Assembly: GCA_951213105.1 (NCBI GenBank) | Contig: OX578142.1 | Location: forward strand, 8,480,149 to 8,544,148 | From: Amaurobius ferox | Taxonomy: Eukaryota; Arthropoda; Arachnida; Araneae; Amaurobiidae | DNA length: 64,000 nucleotides | Reading direction: 5' to 3' | Shown: positions 21,199 to 31,722 of the stretch, piece by piece | Layout of the letters: every line of letters begins with the position of its first letter | Position numbering within the stretch: position 1 is the stretch's first letter | Translations under genes and position numbers: made by a program | The notes under the pieces: model-generated | Databases searched by the model: none | Seen by the model: only the letters and a program-made list of their open reading frames with translations | What the model was told of the DNA's origin: nothing

Positions 21199-22052
21199 TG
21201 TCGGCTGCTATTGCTGTGTTAGCTGAGCGACTTGACTAGAAAAATTTGAAAGTCATTTGCAGATTTAGCAGTGTTTGGCCATATCCATATCTGAAGTGCT
21301 GGTAAAGAAAAATTTGTAGCAGATGATATGCAGTAGTGATGTGTTTTCTCAAGAAAACAAGCTCGTTAAACACAAACACAATTTATTTGTTGTGAGATCC
21401 ATTGCATCAGATGAAGTTACAAAATAAAACACTGTAACATTCGTTGCAAAGCAAAATTATATACAATGAGCTAGCAAGCTCATGAAAAAGGTTTTAAACA
21501 GTTTTTATGACTAGGCACACACTCTCAGTTACTATAACATCGGTAAGTAGAAAAAACAGCTACTGTACCACACATGCCGTGCACGTTAATGAAGCCACCA
21601 TCATCAGGTCACACGTCATGGCTTTAGAAGTTAGACTACTCTCTACCGATCAAGGTCTGCCTTCCATACAAGGTCTTTCACCGTCGATCACCGTCTGATC
21701 GATCTGACTATACGTCGAGTCTTAAGTCTGCATAACTACAAGATCTTAAACTCTGAAAAGTCTCCCACGTCTACTACATGGTCAGTCAAGGTCTGTAAAG
21801 TCTCTGAATAACTGAGAATGTGTCCTATCATATATACACTGTGATGGGTACGCTCCGGAACACAACCGTTGACGGCAGCGCCCTCACTATATGCAAATCA
21901 GAATGCGCGCGCGGCGAGATGGCGATTTGCATGAATGGCATGTTCTGTTCCCGTCACGAGTCGTTCACGAGAACGGTAGAACCATTCTAAAAATGTAAAC
22001 ACGTTCTCGCGATAACGAGAATCGCGACGAAAACAGAACCAAGTTTCCAACA
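21199..22052 (-). repeat. copia-3 5' LTR
   Basis: The same 854 bp as 15816-16669. As the 5' LTR on the minus strand it would drive transcription leftward into gag. Confidence 0.95.
21829..21837 (-). promoter_or_regulatory. TATA-like box in the copia-3 5' LTR
   Basis: GTATATATG on the minus strand, followed downstream on that strand by an AATAAA signal about 450 bases later (near 21385). This is the usual arrangement of a U3 promoter before the R region. Confidence 0.4.
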
Positions 22053-22163
22053 ACAAGCACGTACGTGAATCGGTCGGTGTATGGTCTAAAATCCAAAAGA
22101 TACTTCTTTCTAATTGGCTAATCACTTTCGGATCGCTTGTTAAGAAGTTTTACCCCCATGGTC
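22053..22163 (+). repeat. copia-O 5' LTR, second part after copia-3
   Basis: Starting with the duplicated acaag, this segment aligns with the 3' LTR up to the word cccccatggtc (24871-24881 there). Homology stops and the gag leader follows at once, so the LTR end and the primer site were deleted. Confidence 0.85.
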
Positions 22164-22195
22164 CGAAATGGAGGCCGCAGCAGCATTGTAAGAAA

Positions 22196-23300
22196 ATGGC
22201 GACACCGGACATGGAGAAGCTCAGGAAAGATAATTTCTCCACATGGAGTACGGATATAAAATTCATGTTAATGAATGAAGGACTTTATGGATTCGTCACG
22301 TGTATGGAGGAAAAACCTGATGCGGAAATGACCAGGAAAGAAAAGGTGGAATATCAAAAATGTAAAAAGAGAGCGCTTTCAACACTCTACTATAGTCGCG
22401 GAGTATCGCGATTTGATTTCATCATTGGAAGAACCTGTGATAGCATGGAACATCTTGAAAGACCAATTCAAACCAATATCCAGGGCTGGACTCATAAGGC
22501 TCTTTGACAACTTCTTCAGTGAGAAACCAGTGCCGGGAGAACTGATTGGACTATTCATCGCAAGGATTAAAAGATGGGTCTCCAAGCTGAAAGACTCAGG
22601 CCACCCAATGGCTGAGGTCCTGGTAGCTTTCCAAACAATTAGATATCTCGATGAAGACTACCGAGGTATTGTACAGGCCCTTTACAGACTGCCGGACGAT
22701 GCCTTTACACTAAAACACATCGAGACAGAACTGCTTGCCGAGGAGGACCGGATAGCTCAGCAAAAGCATAATGAGCAACAGAACGGAAGTAAGACTTTAG
22801 CATTTAATGTATGTAACTCTAAAACTACAAAATTGTTTAAATCTAAGAGTACTTCTTCCAAAAATGTAAATTCTAGTAAACAAGTAGGCCCTTGCCATAA
22901 ATGCAAGGCATATGGCCATTTAAAAGCTAATTGTAAATCTTATCTTGCTAAGTTAAGTGAAATCCAACATGGCATAGAAAATTATAATGTTGAATCGACC
23001 GACAAATTCGGTTGGGTTGTTGACACGGCAGCAACTAAACATTTTTGTAATAATCTCGAATTATTTGAAAAATTTAAAGAATTAAAAGGAATAACAATGT
23101 CCTTAGCTGCCGGTGATCAAGAAAGCCCAATCGAAGTTGTCGGATCGATCAACATGTATGTGAAAATGAAAAATACTAAAAATCTAATAATTTTGAAAGA
23201 TGTAATGTATTCGCCTAAATTAAGAAGGAATTTGATTGTTGCTTCACTTTTAGAAGTGCAAAATTGCAATTTTATAAACAAAAACGTTATTAGGTATTGA
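22196..23300 (+). pseudogene. copia-O gag and protease, frameshifted
   Basis: The ATG at 22196 opens a gag frame (MATPDMEKLRKDNFSTWSTDIKF) that is lost near 22400-22430. A second frame from 22413 continues gag (LIRLFDNFFSEKPVPGE, VAFQTIRYLDEDYRGIV), the CCHC knuckle CHKCKAYGHLKANC near 22890, and retropepsin WVVDTAATKHFCN near 23010. The frame ends where the internal deletion joins NCNFINKN to the tail of RT. Confidence 0.88.
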
Positions 23301-24144
23301 ATTTGAGGAAAAACATGATAAACATTTCATCCATCAAAATCAATACATCGCAAAAATTTGTGACAAATTCTCAAAGTTTATATATCCTATTTCTAGTTTA
23401 CCCATAGCTAAAGGTTTAGTTTTAAGCAAAACAGATTGTCCAGCAAATCATGCAGAAATCGAATAAATGAAGAATATACCTTACAGAAACTTATTAGGTT
23501 GTTTATCATTTCTTGCCAGCAGAACTAGACCTGATATTAGCTATGCAGTAAACATCTTATCCCAATTTCAGGAAAACCCAGGCATTAAACACTGGGATGT
23601 TTTACTTAAACTTCTAGGGTATGTAGATAAAACAAGGGATTTTAAACTAAACTTATCAAACATTCAATCTGTAAATTTAAATTGTTTTACTGATTCTGAC
23701 TTTGCAGCTAATCAGGATGATAGAGTATCAATGGGAGGCATGATATTTTTTTTAGATAGGGTACCTATTTCATGGAGGACATTTAAGCACAAATGTGTGA
23801 GTTTATCTACAATGGAGGCTGAATATATCTCATTAACCGAATCGGCAAAGGAAATGGTATGGGTGCAGAACATATTACTTGAATGTACTAAACTTAGCGT
23901 TAAGTTAGGAAATAGTGTAGTATTCTGTGATAACCAAGCAGCCATAAACTTTTCCAATTCGCCCATTGAGAATCATAGAACCAAACACATTGATGTTAAA
24001 TATCATTTCTTAAGAAATCTAGTAGAAAAGAAGCTCTTTGAGATTAAATTTGTAAATAGCAAAAATAACAAAGCTGACGGTTTTACGAAACCTATCACCA
24101 AAGAAGTAATCTCTAAATTCTGTGAAATCTTTAAAACTTCTTAA
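23300..24144 (+). pseudogene. copia-O RT tail and RNase H
   Basis: After the deletion point comes the post-palm RT text (LGIEFEE-like, with stops), then an uninterrupted 225-codon frame from 23467. It carries NCFTDSDFA, STMEAEYISL, FCDNQAAINF and TKHIDVKYHF, all four acidic RNase H positions. The domain is intact, but it lacks the rest of pol, so it is not expected to be made as a working enzyme. Confidence 0.88.
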
Positions 24145-24747
24145 GATGTTTAAATTCTAATGTGAAATCTAATGTAAACAAGTTAAATTCATTCTAAATT
24201 GTAGTTGTATTTTTCAAAAATTAACTTCAACACTTTTTCAAAACCCGCATTGCGTAGTTTAGTTACCAATGTGTTTATACTGTGTGGCGAAGATTTTTAA
24301 AGTTTTTGATACATACTAAAAATAACTTATACATTTTTTCAATCTCTCATGTAGTAGCTTAGATACTTATGAGTTTAAACTGTGTGGCAAAGTATTTAAA
24401 AGTTCAAGATCTTTCAATATAATATACAAACTTTTTTACATTCCCTCAACATGTAGTTTAGATACTGTTGAGTTTATACTGCGTGGCGAAGTATATAATA
24501 TTTGAAAATTTGTATCTCCTGTATTTGAGACAGAGATATTTTTAAAGTTGTTTTCTCATGTAAATTGTATCATGATGTATTTTATACTTTTTTAAACTTT
24601 GTCTTGAAAATATAATTATACACTGAAATTTATACATGATATTTTGAAACTCTATAATGTAGTATATGTTCAACTGAAATTTAAATTTGATTACTACTTG
24701 TATTTATTTATGTGATTTGACAACTCAATCTGCAGGAGGGGGCCGCT
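24145..24747 (+). repeat. copia-O 3' untranslated region with 105 bp tandem repeat and polypurine tract
   Basis: Three copies of a unit with tactgYgtggcRaag lie near 24280, 24380 and 24475. A polypurine tract GGAGGGGGCCGCT abuts the LTR at about 24735-24747. Copia-1 has two copies of the unit. Confidence 0.75.
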
Positions 24748-25349
24748 TGTTAGAAAAACTTCGGTTGTAAACAAGCATGTACGTGAATCGGTCGATGTAC
24801 GGTCTAAAATCCAAAAGATACTTCGTTCTAATTGTCTAATCCCTTTCGGATCGCTTGTTAAAAAGTTTTACCCCCATGGTCTGTGGTCCTGCAAATTGAG
24901 ACGTCAACTTCCGGTTTATACTAATTTCTACTTCAACCGATTAGAGATTAGCATACTCCGGAAGGAAAACATTAACTACAACTTCAAAGATACTGGGCTA
25001 TTTAAGCTAGTGCTTATATCTGTTGATTATCTTCGTCTTCTTGATATATCATCATGATCACGTATGATCATTATCTTCATGTACGCCGGTTATGGCAATG
25101 TTTAGTGGCCGATGTTGTTAGGCCTAACTGCTGTTAAGTCTTCTATAATTTTTCAAGACTTTTGTTTAAACTATTTAACTTTTGCAAATATCTTTTCCAA
25201 GTTATGGAAATTGATATGTTCTTATGTTATTTTAATGTTTTGAGTTCGTGAAAATAAATATCGTTTTTTTCATGTCAAGACTATTTCCTGCTTACATCCG
25301 CTACGACACTCTGCTAACATCTGGTTTTTCGAATGTATAAATTCCAACA
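24748..25349 (+). repeat. copia-O 3' LTR
   Basis: 602 bp from TGTTAG to CCAACA. Its first 134 bp match the split 5' LTR at 15788-15815 plus 22058-22163 with several differences, so this element is older than copia-3. A polyadenylation-type AATAAA occurs near 25253. Confidence 0.88.
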
Positions 25350-25435
25350 CATTTCAAGATACCAGCATGCACAAGGTCGCTTCTCACAACCGTTATTTCT
25401 GAGCCTGAATCTACTACCCAACTAGCACACTTCTT
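25350..25435 (-). pseudogene. Ty3/gypsy-like retropepsin fragment
   Basis: On the minus strand the segment reads CASWVVDSGSEITVVRSDLV, an aspartic protease active site (DSG) with the spacing of gypsy-class retropepsins. Across copia-O, the minus strand continues at 15787 with a flap-like sequence, so both seem to be parts of one older element. The first 16 bases also begin the 2.7 kb repeat that follows. Confidence 0.6.
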
Positions 25436-28109
25436 TTTTTAATTCGTTGAAAATCGGAACCCAGTTTTGTTTTCATTTCGTTGAATATGTAACGAATTAA
25501 AAACGAAACGATGTCTCGGCTCTTCCACTATTTTGCAACCAATTTTTAAAACGTTACATTTTCGTGTTTCACACATTACTTTTGCATGGACATTTATATA
25601 ATAATGATATGTATCGCAAAAGAAACAAAAATGTAACAGAGTGAACGCAAAAGAAACGAAAATGTAATGAAAGTTAACACAAATAAAGTGAATAAATATG
25701 TAACAAAATATAGAAACGAAAATGTGATGAAACAGACGCAAAACAAATGAAAATGTATCAGAACGGATGCAAAACAAACGAAAATGTATCGGAACGGATG
25801 CAAAATAAACGAAAATATAGCGGAATGGACGCAAAACAAATGATAATGTATCGAAAGTTTACGCAAAGAAAACGAAAATGTATTGAAAGCTTACGCAAAA
25901 AAAACGAAAATGTATCGAAAGCTTACGCAAAAAAACAGAGTATGTTATGAAATATAAAGCAAAAGAATCGATTATGAATCGTAACATAGAGAATACATTA
26001 AAAGGATATATTTCCTCCAGTCTTTTGTTTGTTTGTCCATGCTAGTATATGGGGGGGGGAGGAATTAAACCTCGGGCTATGTCAGTTTTGGGGATTTTTC
26101 GCTGTTATTATTTGCAAGGATAGATGTTGAGAAATTCGATAGAGTAACTAGATGTATTTCTAATATTTTTGAGCATTGCATTAATTTTACAAAAATTTTA
26201 TAAACACTTCTCTAATTATTTTATCAATGTTTTAAAAAAGCACAAATTTTCCTCTTTTTAGCATTTATGCTTTGCAAAAAACAACAGGAAATATCCTAAA
26301 ACTAAATGATATTTAGTACTATATTCCATATGCAGGTACTACCATGGAAAAACTGAAGCTAGCAGTTGAAAGGAAAATATCCTCTTAATGTACGAGAAGC
26401 ACGCTGAACTGAGTAACGTAACGAATAAGCAAATATTTTTAAGCAAAAAACACTATTCAGAAGAATAACTTTTATAGCATTTCAAATTCTAGAAGAAAAA
26501 TCCAGTAAAAATTACATTTTAAATGTTATTTACAAACCGTATCTTGAGTTTTTTAGTTGAAAACTATTTACATATTCTATTACATATGTTAACACTATTG
26601 ACTTTTTCATATAAAGAAAAATTAACATATATTTTTTTTCCCCCAAATTTAAGATTTTAGAAGTATATACCTTTAGGCGTGTGGACCTTTCAATCTTATT
26701 AAATTGCATTTACCTAAATAAAATCACTTCAAGTAAGATGGAAAACTTTAGAAGTTGAATAATCATTATCCTTTGTTGTCTACACCTGTCTTAAGCATAG
26801 ATGTAAAGACTTGACCCCCCCCCCCCCTAAAAAAAACTACAACTGCATGTTTTCGTCTTTCTCTAGTTCCATTTTAAAATCTACTTCTGAACTAGATAGA
26901 TTGAGGCGAGATGTTTTAGCTATCAATGCTATTGAAAATTTATTTTAATGTGTGGTGTATATTTAGCCATGTGATCAGACATTTATTGTATAATCCTGAC
27001 AGCAAAAGGTTAAATAAAAAAATATCAGTTTCATTTTAACTTTGTAAATAAGTTAATTAAGTTGAATTTCATAAAATTTTCAGTAATTAACAAATAAAGA
27101 CATTATAAATAGCTTTTTAAAAAGAAATGAGAGTAGTAACGTTTAAGAATATTTTACAAAATATATTTATATTCTTTATTTACATGTAATTGAAATTTCT
27201 GATAACTGTTAATTGTCTATTTTAAACCATACAGTATATTTTGATTTGTCCACTAACGAAACTCAACTAAGAATCCTGTTATCGCACATACTCTTTATAC
27301 ACCATTTAAATGGCACAAGTTTTACCAGAAATTAATTTACTTTAATTTTTCAGTTTATAATAGAGTAATATAAAATCAAATCTCTTGTTATATTTACTTC
27401 ATATTTAAAATTAAAAAAAAACCAATATACTCCTTGCGTACTTGTGGAAAGTTTATTCAAAATGACATAAGGTGATAATTGCATAAAACCAATTTTGGAT
27501 TAGGGGATTTATTTTCCATATATAAATTGTATTTTGGAATAATGCCATTTTTGTTGTGCGTGTTAGCTCAATGGAGCTTTTGAAGAAGTCAGTATCATGA
27601 GATATTCCCAATTTTTTTTATTCAAACACCTTAACTGTACTGCTACCATTTTGGGAACCATAAATTGTTAAGCTCATATTTTTGTGATATATTGTAAGAA
27701 CATATTATTCTCAATAATTAAAGTACAATGTCTGTCTATGAGATATAGATATATTGAAAGACTACCCTAATTTAAGAAACAATCTGTGTATTCTATTTTC
27801 ATCATGAAACAGCTTCAGCAAAAACAAATAATATTTTTTGGAATAAACAAAATTAAAATTTTTATTAAAGTAATTCTTCAGGCATTAATGACTGTAATTT
27901 TTCACTCATGTATACGTGCGGTGTACATGAAAATTATAGCAATTAATGTCAAAGGTTTAAGGTAAAAATAATAAGATCTTGAACTCCACGCAAGTTTCTG
28001 AAACAGATACTTGCGTGACTTTATTATTTAAAAATATCACAAAACTTATACTAAAATTCAAAAACATTTAAAATATGCCTGAAAAAGATAAATAACTTTT
28101 ATTCAAAAA
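25417..28109. repeat. 2.7 kb dispersed repeat, copy 1
   Basis: This stretch is repeated in direct orientation at 55786-58523. Both begin cccaactagcacactt and then ttaattcgttgaaaatcgg, share the minisatellite, a polyG-plus-tttttcgctgtta block (26048 and 56402), and run to about cttttaYtcaaaaa. Similarity is high at left and patchier at right. There is no long frame. Copy 1 keeps 27245-27780, which copy 2 lost to a Tc1 element. The nature of the repeat is unknown. Confidence 0.8.
25610..25945. repeat. 31 bp minisatellite in repeat copy 1
   Basis: Degenerate tandem units of about 30 bp have the pattern gcaaaacaaacgaaaatgta followed by tcggaacggac. Open frames over this stretch in several phases are by-products of the repeat and not genes. 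Confidence 0.85.
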
Positions 28110-28833
28110 CCCTAAAGGTGCCTTCCCACTCACCGCAACGCAACAGCAGACGGTTCACGGCAACGCTCAAGGTACACGCAAGTCTTTGCGGCGAAGTAAA
28201 CCCCTTCACACTGTCGGTCGACGGCGAAGAAATGTAGCCAATCAGATGCAAGCGCAGAAATTTCTCCTAGTTCAGCGGCCATGTTTACAAACCATCTCTT
28301 CCAAAGCGATTTTATATACAAGAAATATTATATAATAAAAATTAAGATATTATTACTACTATAATCTCTTTGGTCTCTTCTGATTCAAATTTATATTTAC
28401 CAGCCGCTTGCTAGTTTACAGTATTGACGCGTTTCAGAAAATCCGCCTTTCTGTGAATTTAAACAAGAGCGTAGGTGAGTTTGCTTTGGCTATATATACA
28501 TATTTTAACAGTTTTCTAAAGTAAGCTAACTAAAGTGATTCCATCACAAAACACAAAGGATCCTAATTTAAATTGTTTTAGAATATTTACTACACTATGG
28601 CAATTTCCTCGTTTTAACGAATACAATTATGTTCTCTTTCTCGAATCGTTAAAAAAACATCCGACAGAATTCAGAAAATAAATTTTGATGTATGTTCTCC
28701 ATAGACTTTTTTTTATCCCTCTATTGCAATCCTAAAACAACTTGAAAACATATTCTGTTTACTCTTTAAAATAATATTCTAAAATAGCATTTGGATGATA
28801 TAATAGGTTAGTACATTACAGGTGTGAAGTTTT

Positions 28834-28893
28834 GGCTTGGGTGGTAGAGAATCAGCTCCGCAAACGAGTGGGTTCTGGTTCGAATCCAAGCGA
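28834..28893 (+). repeat. tRNA-like SINE head
   Basis: An A-box-like ggcttgggtggtagag and a B-box ggttcgaatcc (28877-28887) are spaced as in a tRNA. The acceptor stem does not close and the anticodon arm is poor, so this is a tRNA-derived retroposon fragment rather than a tRNA gene. Confidence 0.45.
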
Positions 28894-30068
28894 TTTTTAA
28901 ATTTTACAATTGCTGCCATCTGTTGCTAAAATATTCAAATACAGTTTTTCTTTAACAATCTGCAGAATTTTTTTGTTTTAAATTATTTTAAGTTCTATAT
29001 ACAAAATAACCTTATATCAGTAAATTATTTTTAAGTTTGAATGCTTATAAAAATTTATTTCGAAGTTACTTTGAAAAATATCTTGAAGTATACTTTATAC
29101 CATCTATAGATGGAGTGTACTCTTTTTAATTAAAAAAGTATTTGTAGAAATAGCAAATATAAAATGTGCATATAAAATTAGACAAAAATCATCGAACATC
29201 CTTATACAAGTAGTAGTTATCTTTCGACATGTAATTTTGAACATTTTAGATTGGAATAGAAACAAAAATCAAACTACTTTGAAATTTATTGTTGTATTTA
29301 AATAATTTGGCGCTAACATTTGAAGAATTTTTTTATTATTATAAATGCACATAGACAATTAGAAATTTACAATACATTTGAAAATCATTTATTTTTAATA
29401 AAATAAATAAGTTTACATGTAAATATGAAAAGTTTACTCTTTTAAGTTTGAATGCTTATAAAAATTTATTTCGAAGTTACTTTGAAAAACATCTTGAAGT
29501 GTACTTTATACCAGCTATAGATGGAATATACATTTAAATCTATTTTAAAACATAATTACTCAATAAATATAAATGTAGATAAAATAATTTTTAAATTTAA
29601 AAGTTTACTTTAATGGGAAATATTTTAAACGTTACAAATGAGCAAAGAACATATTCGGATATTTAATATAGATACGTATTTGAAAACCTTTGAAATCAAG
29701 TATAAAATGGTAATGAACTTAAATTTGTTTAAGACATAATATTTTAATAACGGCATTCTTGAATTTAAGTACTTTTTACGTTTTTTGTTTGTTTCATTTC
29801 AGTCAATATCGCCAATATCACTTTTTAAACTAATTTTGTGCCTTGAGTGTATATTGAGTGAATATTTTTCAACAAATATTTATTTGCTTTTTTATACGGA
29901 TGTGTGACAAATCCAAATATTTTTTAATGTTCATTCATCTGTTTAAGCTTCTGATATCTAAAGTAATCCATATAAAAAAGATCAAATCAAAAATTTACCA
30001 TACGAAATATTGATTTAGCAGTAAAAACATGATCTACGATGCTATTGGCTGTTGCGTTGCCGTCAACC

Positions 30069-30106
30069 TAAGGCTCCTATATATACAGGTCTATATAGGA
30101 GCCTTA
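30069..30106. mobile_element. 38 bp palindromic insertion with 8 bp target duplication
   Basis: Arms of 15 bp (taaggctcctatata and its exact complement) enclose the 8 bp loop tacaggtc. The bases cgtcaacc occur immediately on both sides (30061-30068 and 30107-30114). The duplication shows insertion rather than chance symmetry. An 8 bp duplication suggests mobilisation by a hAT-type transposase, or an extreme internal deletion of a fold-back element. Confidence 0.65.
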
Positions 30107-30316
30107 CGTCAACCGTGCGGTACGCGTTGAATTCGGTTCCATTTCGAATTTAGCGTTACGGCCTGCGTTTACCGCGGAAGAGGACTTCCCCCACTTTTTC
30201 ATCGTACAGCGCATGCGTGAATTCAACCGTCCTCTGCGGTGCGTTGCGTTGCGGTGAGTGGGAAGGTACCTTAAGGCTTATGGTAGCTGTTTATGTGGCC
30301 GGCGAATTGGCTGTGT

Positions 30317-30372
30317 TGAAGATCCAGACCGTCCGACTTATCGAAAGACTTGAGCAACTATTTGGACCGCCG
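30317..30372 (+). mobile_element. micro-insertion copy B: 56 bp hairpin element
   Basis: 56 bp between exact 16 bp copies of ggcgaattggctgtgt (30301-30316 and 30373-30388). It has the CCAGACCGTCCGAC block at left and TTTGGACCGCCG at right; GTCC (30331) pairs with GGAC (30364). A partial copy, ggcttatggtagctgtttatgtggcc, resembling the right half of copy A, lies directly left at 30275-30300 beside the Harbinger-like terminus. Confidence 0.75.
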
Positions 30373-30800
30373 GGCGAATTGGCTGTGTGTCATTCCACAT
30401 GACACAGTTAACGTTTGTGTATATTTTTATTCTGCACAGAAATCAAAACAATATTTGAAAATAAAATGTACATGAGAAACACGCTTATGCTAACAGGAGA
30501 CATATTACTTTTGAATTTTCATCCATATGAACAATAATTAAATGCATGACACAGTTGAGAGATAATAAATATATGCATCAAAAATGAATAACATTGTGTT
30601 TTTCACTTTCCTTAACTATTGTCAAGTGGTAAAATTTTAAACAAAATTCTTTGTGATATTATTCTAGAATTTAATATGGCTGCTGTTACAATAGAGTGGA
30701 AGAAAAAGATTATTCTTCGAACATTGTCCGCCCATTCTGGGGACAAGCATGTGCAATTTTTCAAAAAATTATCATTAAAAGTTTTAAGAAAAGGAAATTA

Positions 30801-31722
30801 CAGTAGGTTTCCCCAGCAGGAAAATATGTTTCAAGATCCCTAGTGGATGCTTGAAACCATGGATAGTACCAAACTCAATATTATACTATGTTTTTTCCTA
30901 CACATATGAGAAAGTTTAATATGAGAAACCGTTCTATTTTCTATGAGAAAGTTAAATTTATAAATTAGACACTGTATAAACAACAATAACTAATAATAAA
31001 AAAGAACAAGTATAATAATATACCGTAATAAAAGTTGTGAATGTGATCTCCTCTTCCCAATATAGCTTATTGTACAGTTTTAGAATAATCCTTCTTCTGG
31101 TGATAATGATACAGTGCCTACTTGATGAAATGAGAAAAATAATGTAGGCATTATCATGTAGGGTTAGACTATTATTGAGAATCATTTGCTTTGGGAGATC
31201 TTGGATTACCAAGACATGACAATGTTGATAATTGGATGTCAGGAACAGACTTCGTCAATAGTTGGGGATTCTCGATAGTTGATTTTAGTGAGGTCTACAC
31301 TGCTAGTTATGTTTCAATTTCTTTACCTTCATTGACAGGATACTTTTGACTTAACAAGTTCTTTCAATTCTGCATTTGTTACCACATCTTGATGGTCTTC
31401 AATATGTTCTTCCACTTCTTAATCAAGAATGTTAGAAAATTCTTTTCTACCAACTTGTGACTACATGAATGATTTTCTAAACTTTTCCACCAATCCCTGG
31501 GAAACCTTTAAAATAATAAGGTCTTCCTGCAGGCATTTAATGTTACTAGTTTTAATTCATTCATTGCAGTTTTGATAAATATTATTGTGTCAACAATACT
31601 GAATGATTTCCAATCACTGGTGTTGTGTAATTTACAACTTATGAATTGTTTATTTCCGAATTTTTCCATTTATGATTTTTAGACTGTGATTGACTGAAAC
31701 CACAGAAAAAGGGTAACTATGG
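30801..31722. mobile_element. Tigger/pogo-like DNA transposon remnant
   Basis: TA lies on both sides (30799-30800 and 31723-31724). The left end CAGTAGGTTTCCCC and the right end (gaaaccacagaaaaagggtaactatgg) resemble the ends of Tigger elements. The stretch from about 30835 to 31190 strongly recalls the non-coding 3' part of mammalian Tigger elements as I remember it (ggatagtaccaaact, tatgttttttcct, caacaataactaataat). No transposase frame is present. The match is from memory and was not searched. Confidence 0.55.

Larger units (their letters stand above)
15816..22052 (-). mobile_element. Ty1/copia retrotransposon copia-3, recent insertion lacking RT core and RNase H
   Basis: The element is 6237 bp with 854 bp LTRs at 15816-16669 and 21199-22052, in which I see no difference by eye, and a perfect 5 bp duplication. 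A primer-binding site, a polypurine tract and a single 963-codon frame are present. The frame covers gag, protease and integrase, but RT is reduced to its tail and RNase H is absent. An array of 78 bp repeats occupies 16900-17765. It is related to copia-2 and was inserted into the copia-O 5' LTR. Confidence 0.95.
15788..25349 (+). mobile_element. Ty1/copia retrotransposon copia-O (outer), internally deleted and split
   Basis: The element begins with 28 bp of its 5' LTR (15788-15815), is interrupted by copia-3, and resumes at 22053. Only 134 of about 602 bp of the 5' LTR remain. The rest of that LTR, the primer site and the leader are deleted up to about 30 bp before gag. Gag and protease follow, then an internal deletion from just after protease into the end of RT, RNase H, the 3' untranslated region, and a 602 bp 3' LTR (24748-25349). 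It is a sister of copia-1. No matching target duplication is seen at its outer ends. Confidence 0.85.
28116..30271. mobile_element. 2.16 kb PIF/Harbinger-like inverted-repeat element without transposase
   Basis: The termini AGGTGCCTTCCCACTCACC and, at right in reverse complement, AGGTACCTTCCCACTCACC agree over about 28 bp (with GCAACGCAAC following in both). They are flanked by TAA at 28113-28115 and 30272-30274. The trinucleotide duplication suggests PIF/Harbinger; GC-rich GCAACGCAAC ends also occur in related families, so the class is tentative. No transposase is seen. Inside are a tRNA-like segment (28834), a 100 bp direct duplication (29028-29125 and 29440-29540) and a 38 bp palindrome (30069). 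Confidence 0.7.

Noticed and set aside
15782..25355. Target duplication for copia-O
   Set aside because: The flanks are tgcac at left and cattt at right; they do not match, so no duplication is claimed.
25439..25950. Overlapping frames rich in Phe, Tyr, Arg and Ser on both strands
   Set aside because: They lie on the 31 bp minisatellite; repeats free of stops give periodic frames in several phases.
28834..28893. Possible tRNA gene
   Set aside because: The A and B boxes are present but the acceptor and T stems do not pair, so a SINE fragment is more likely.
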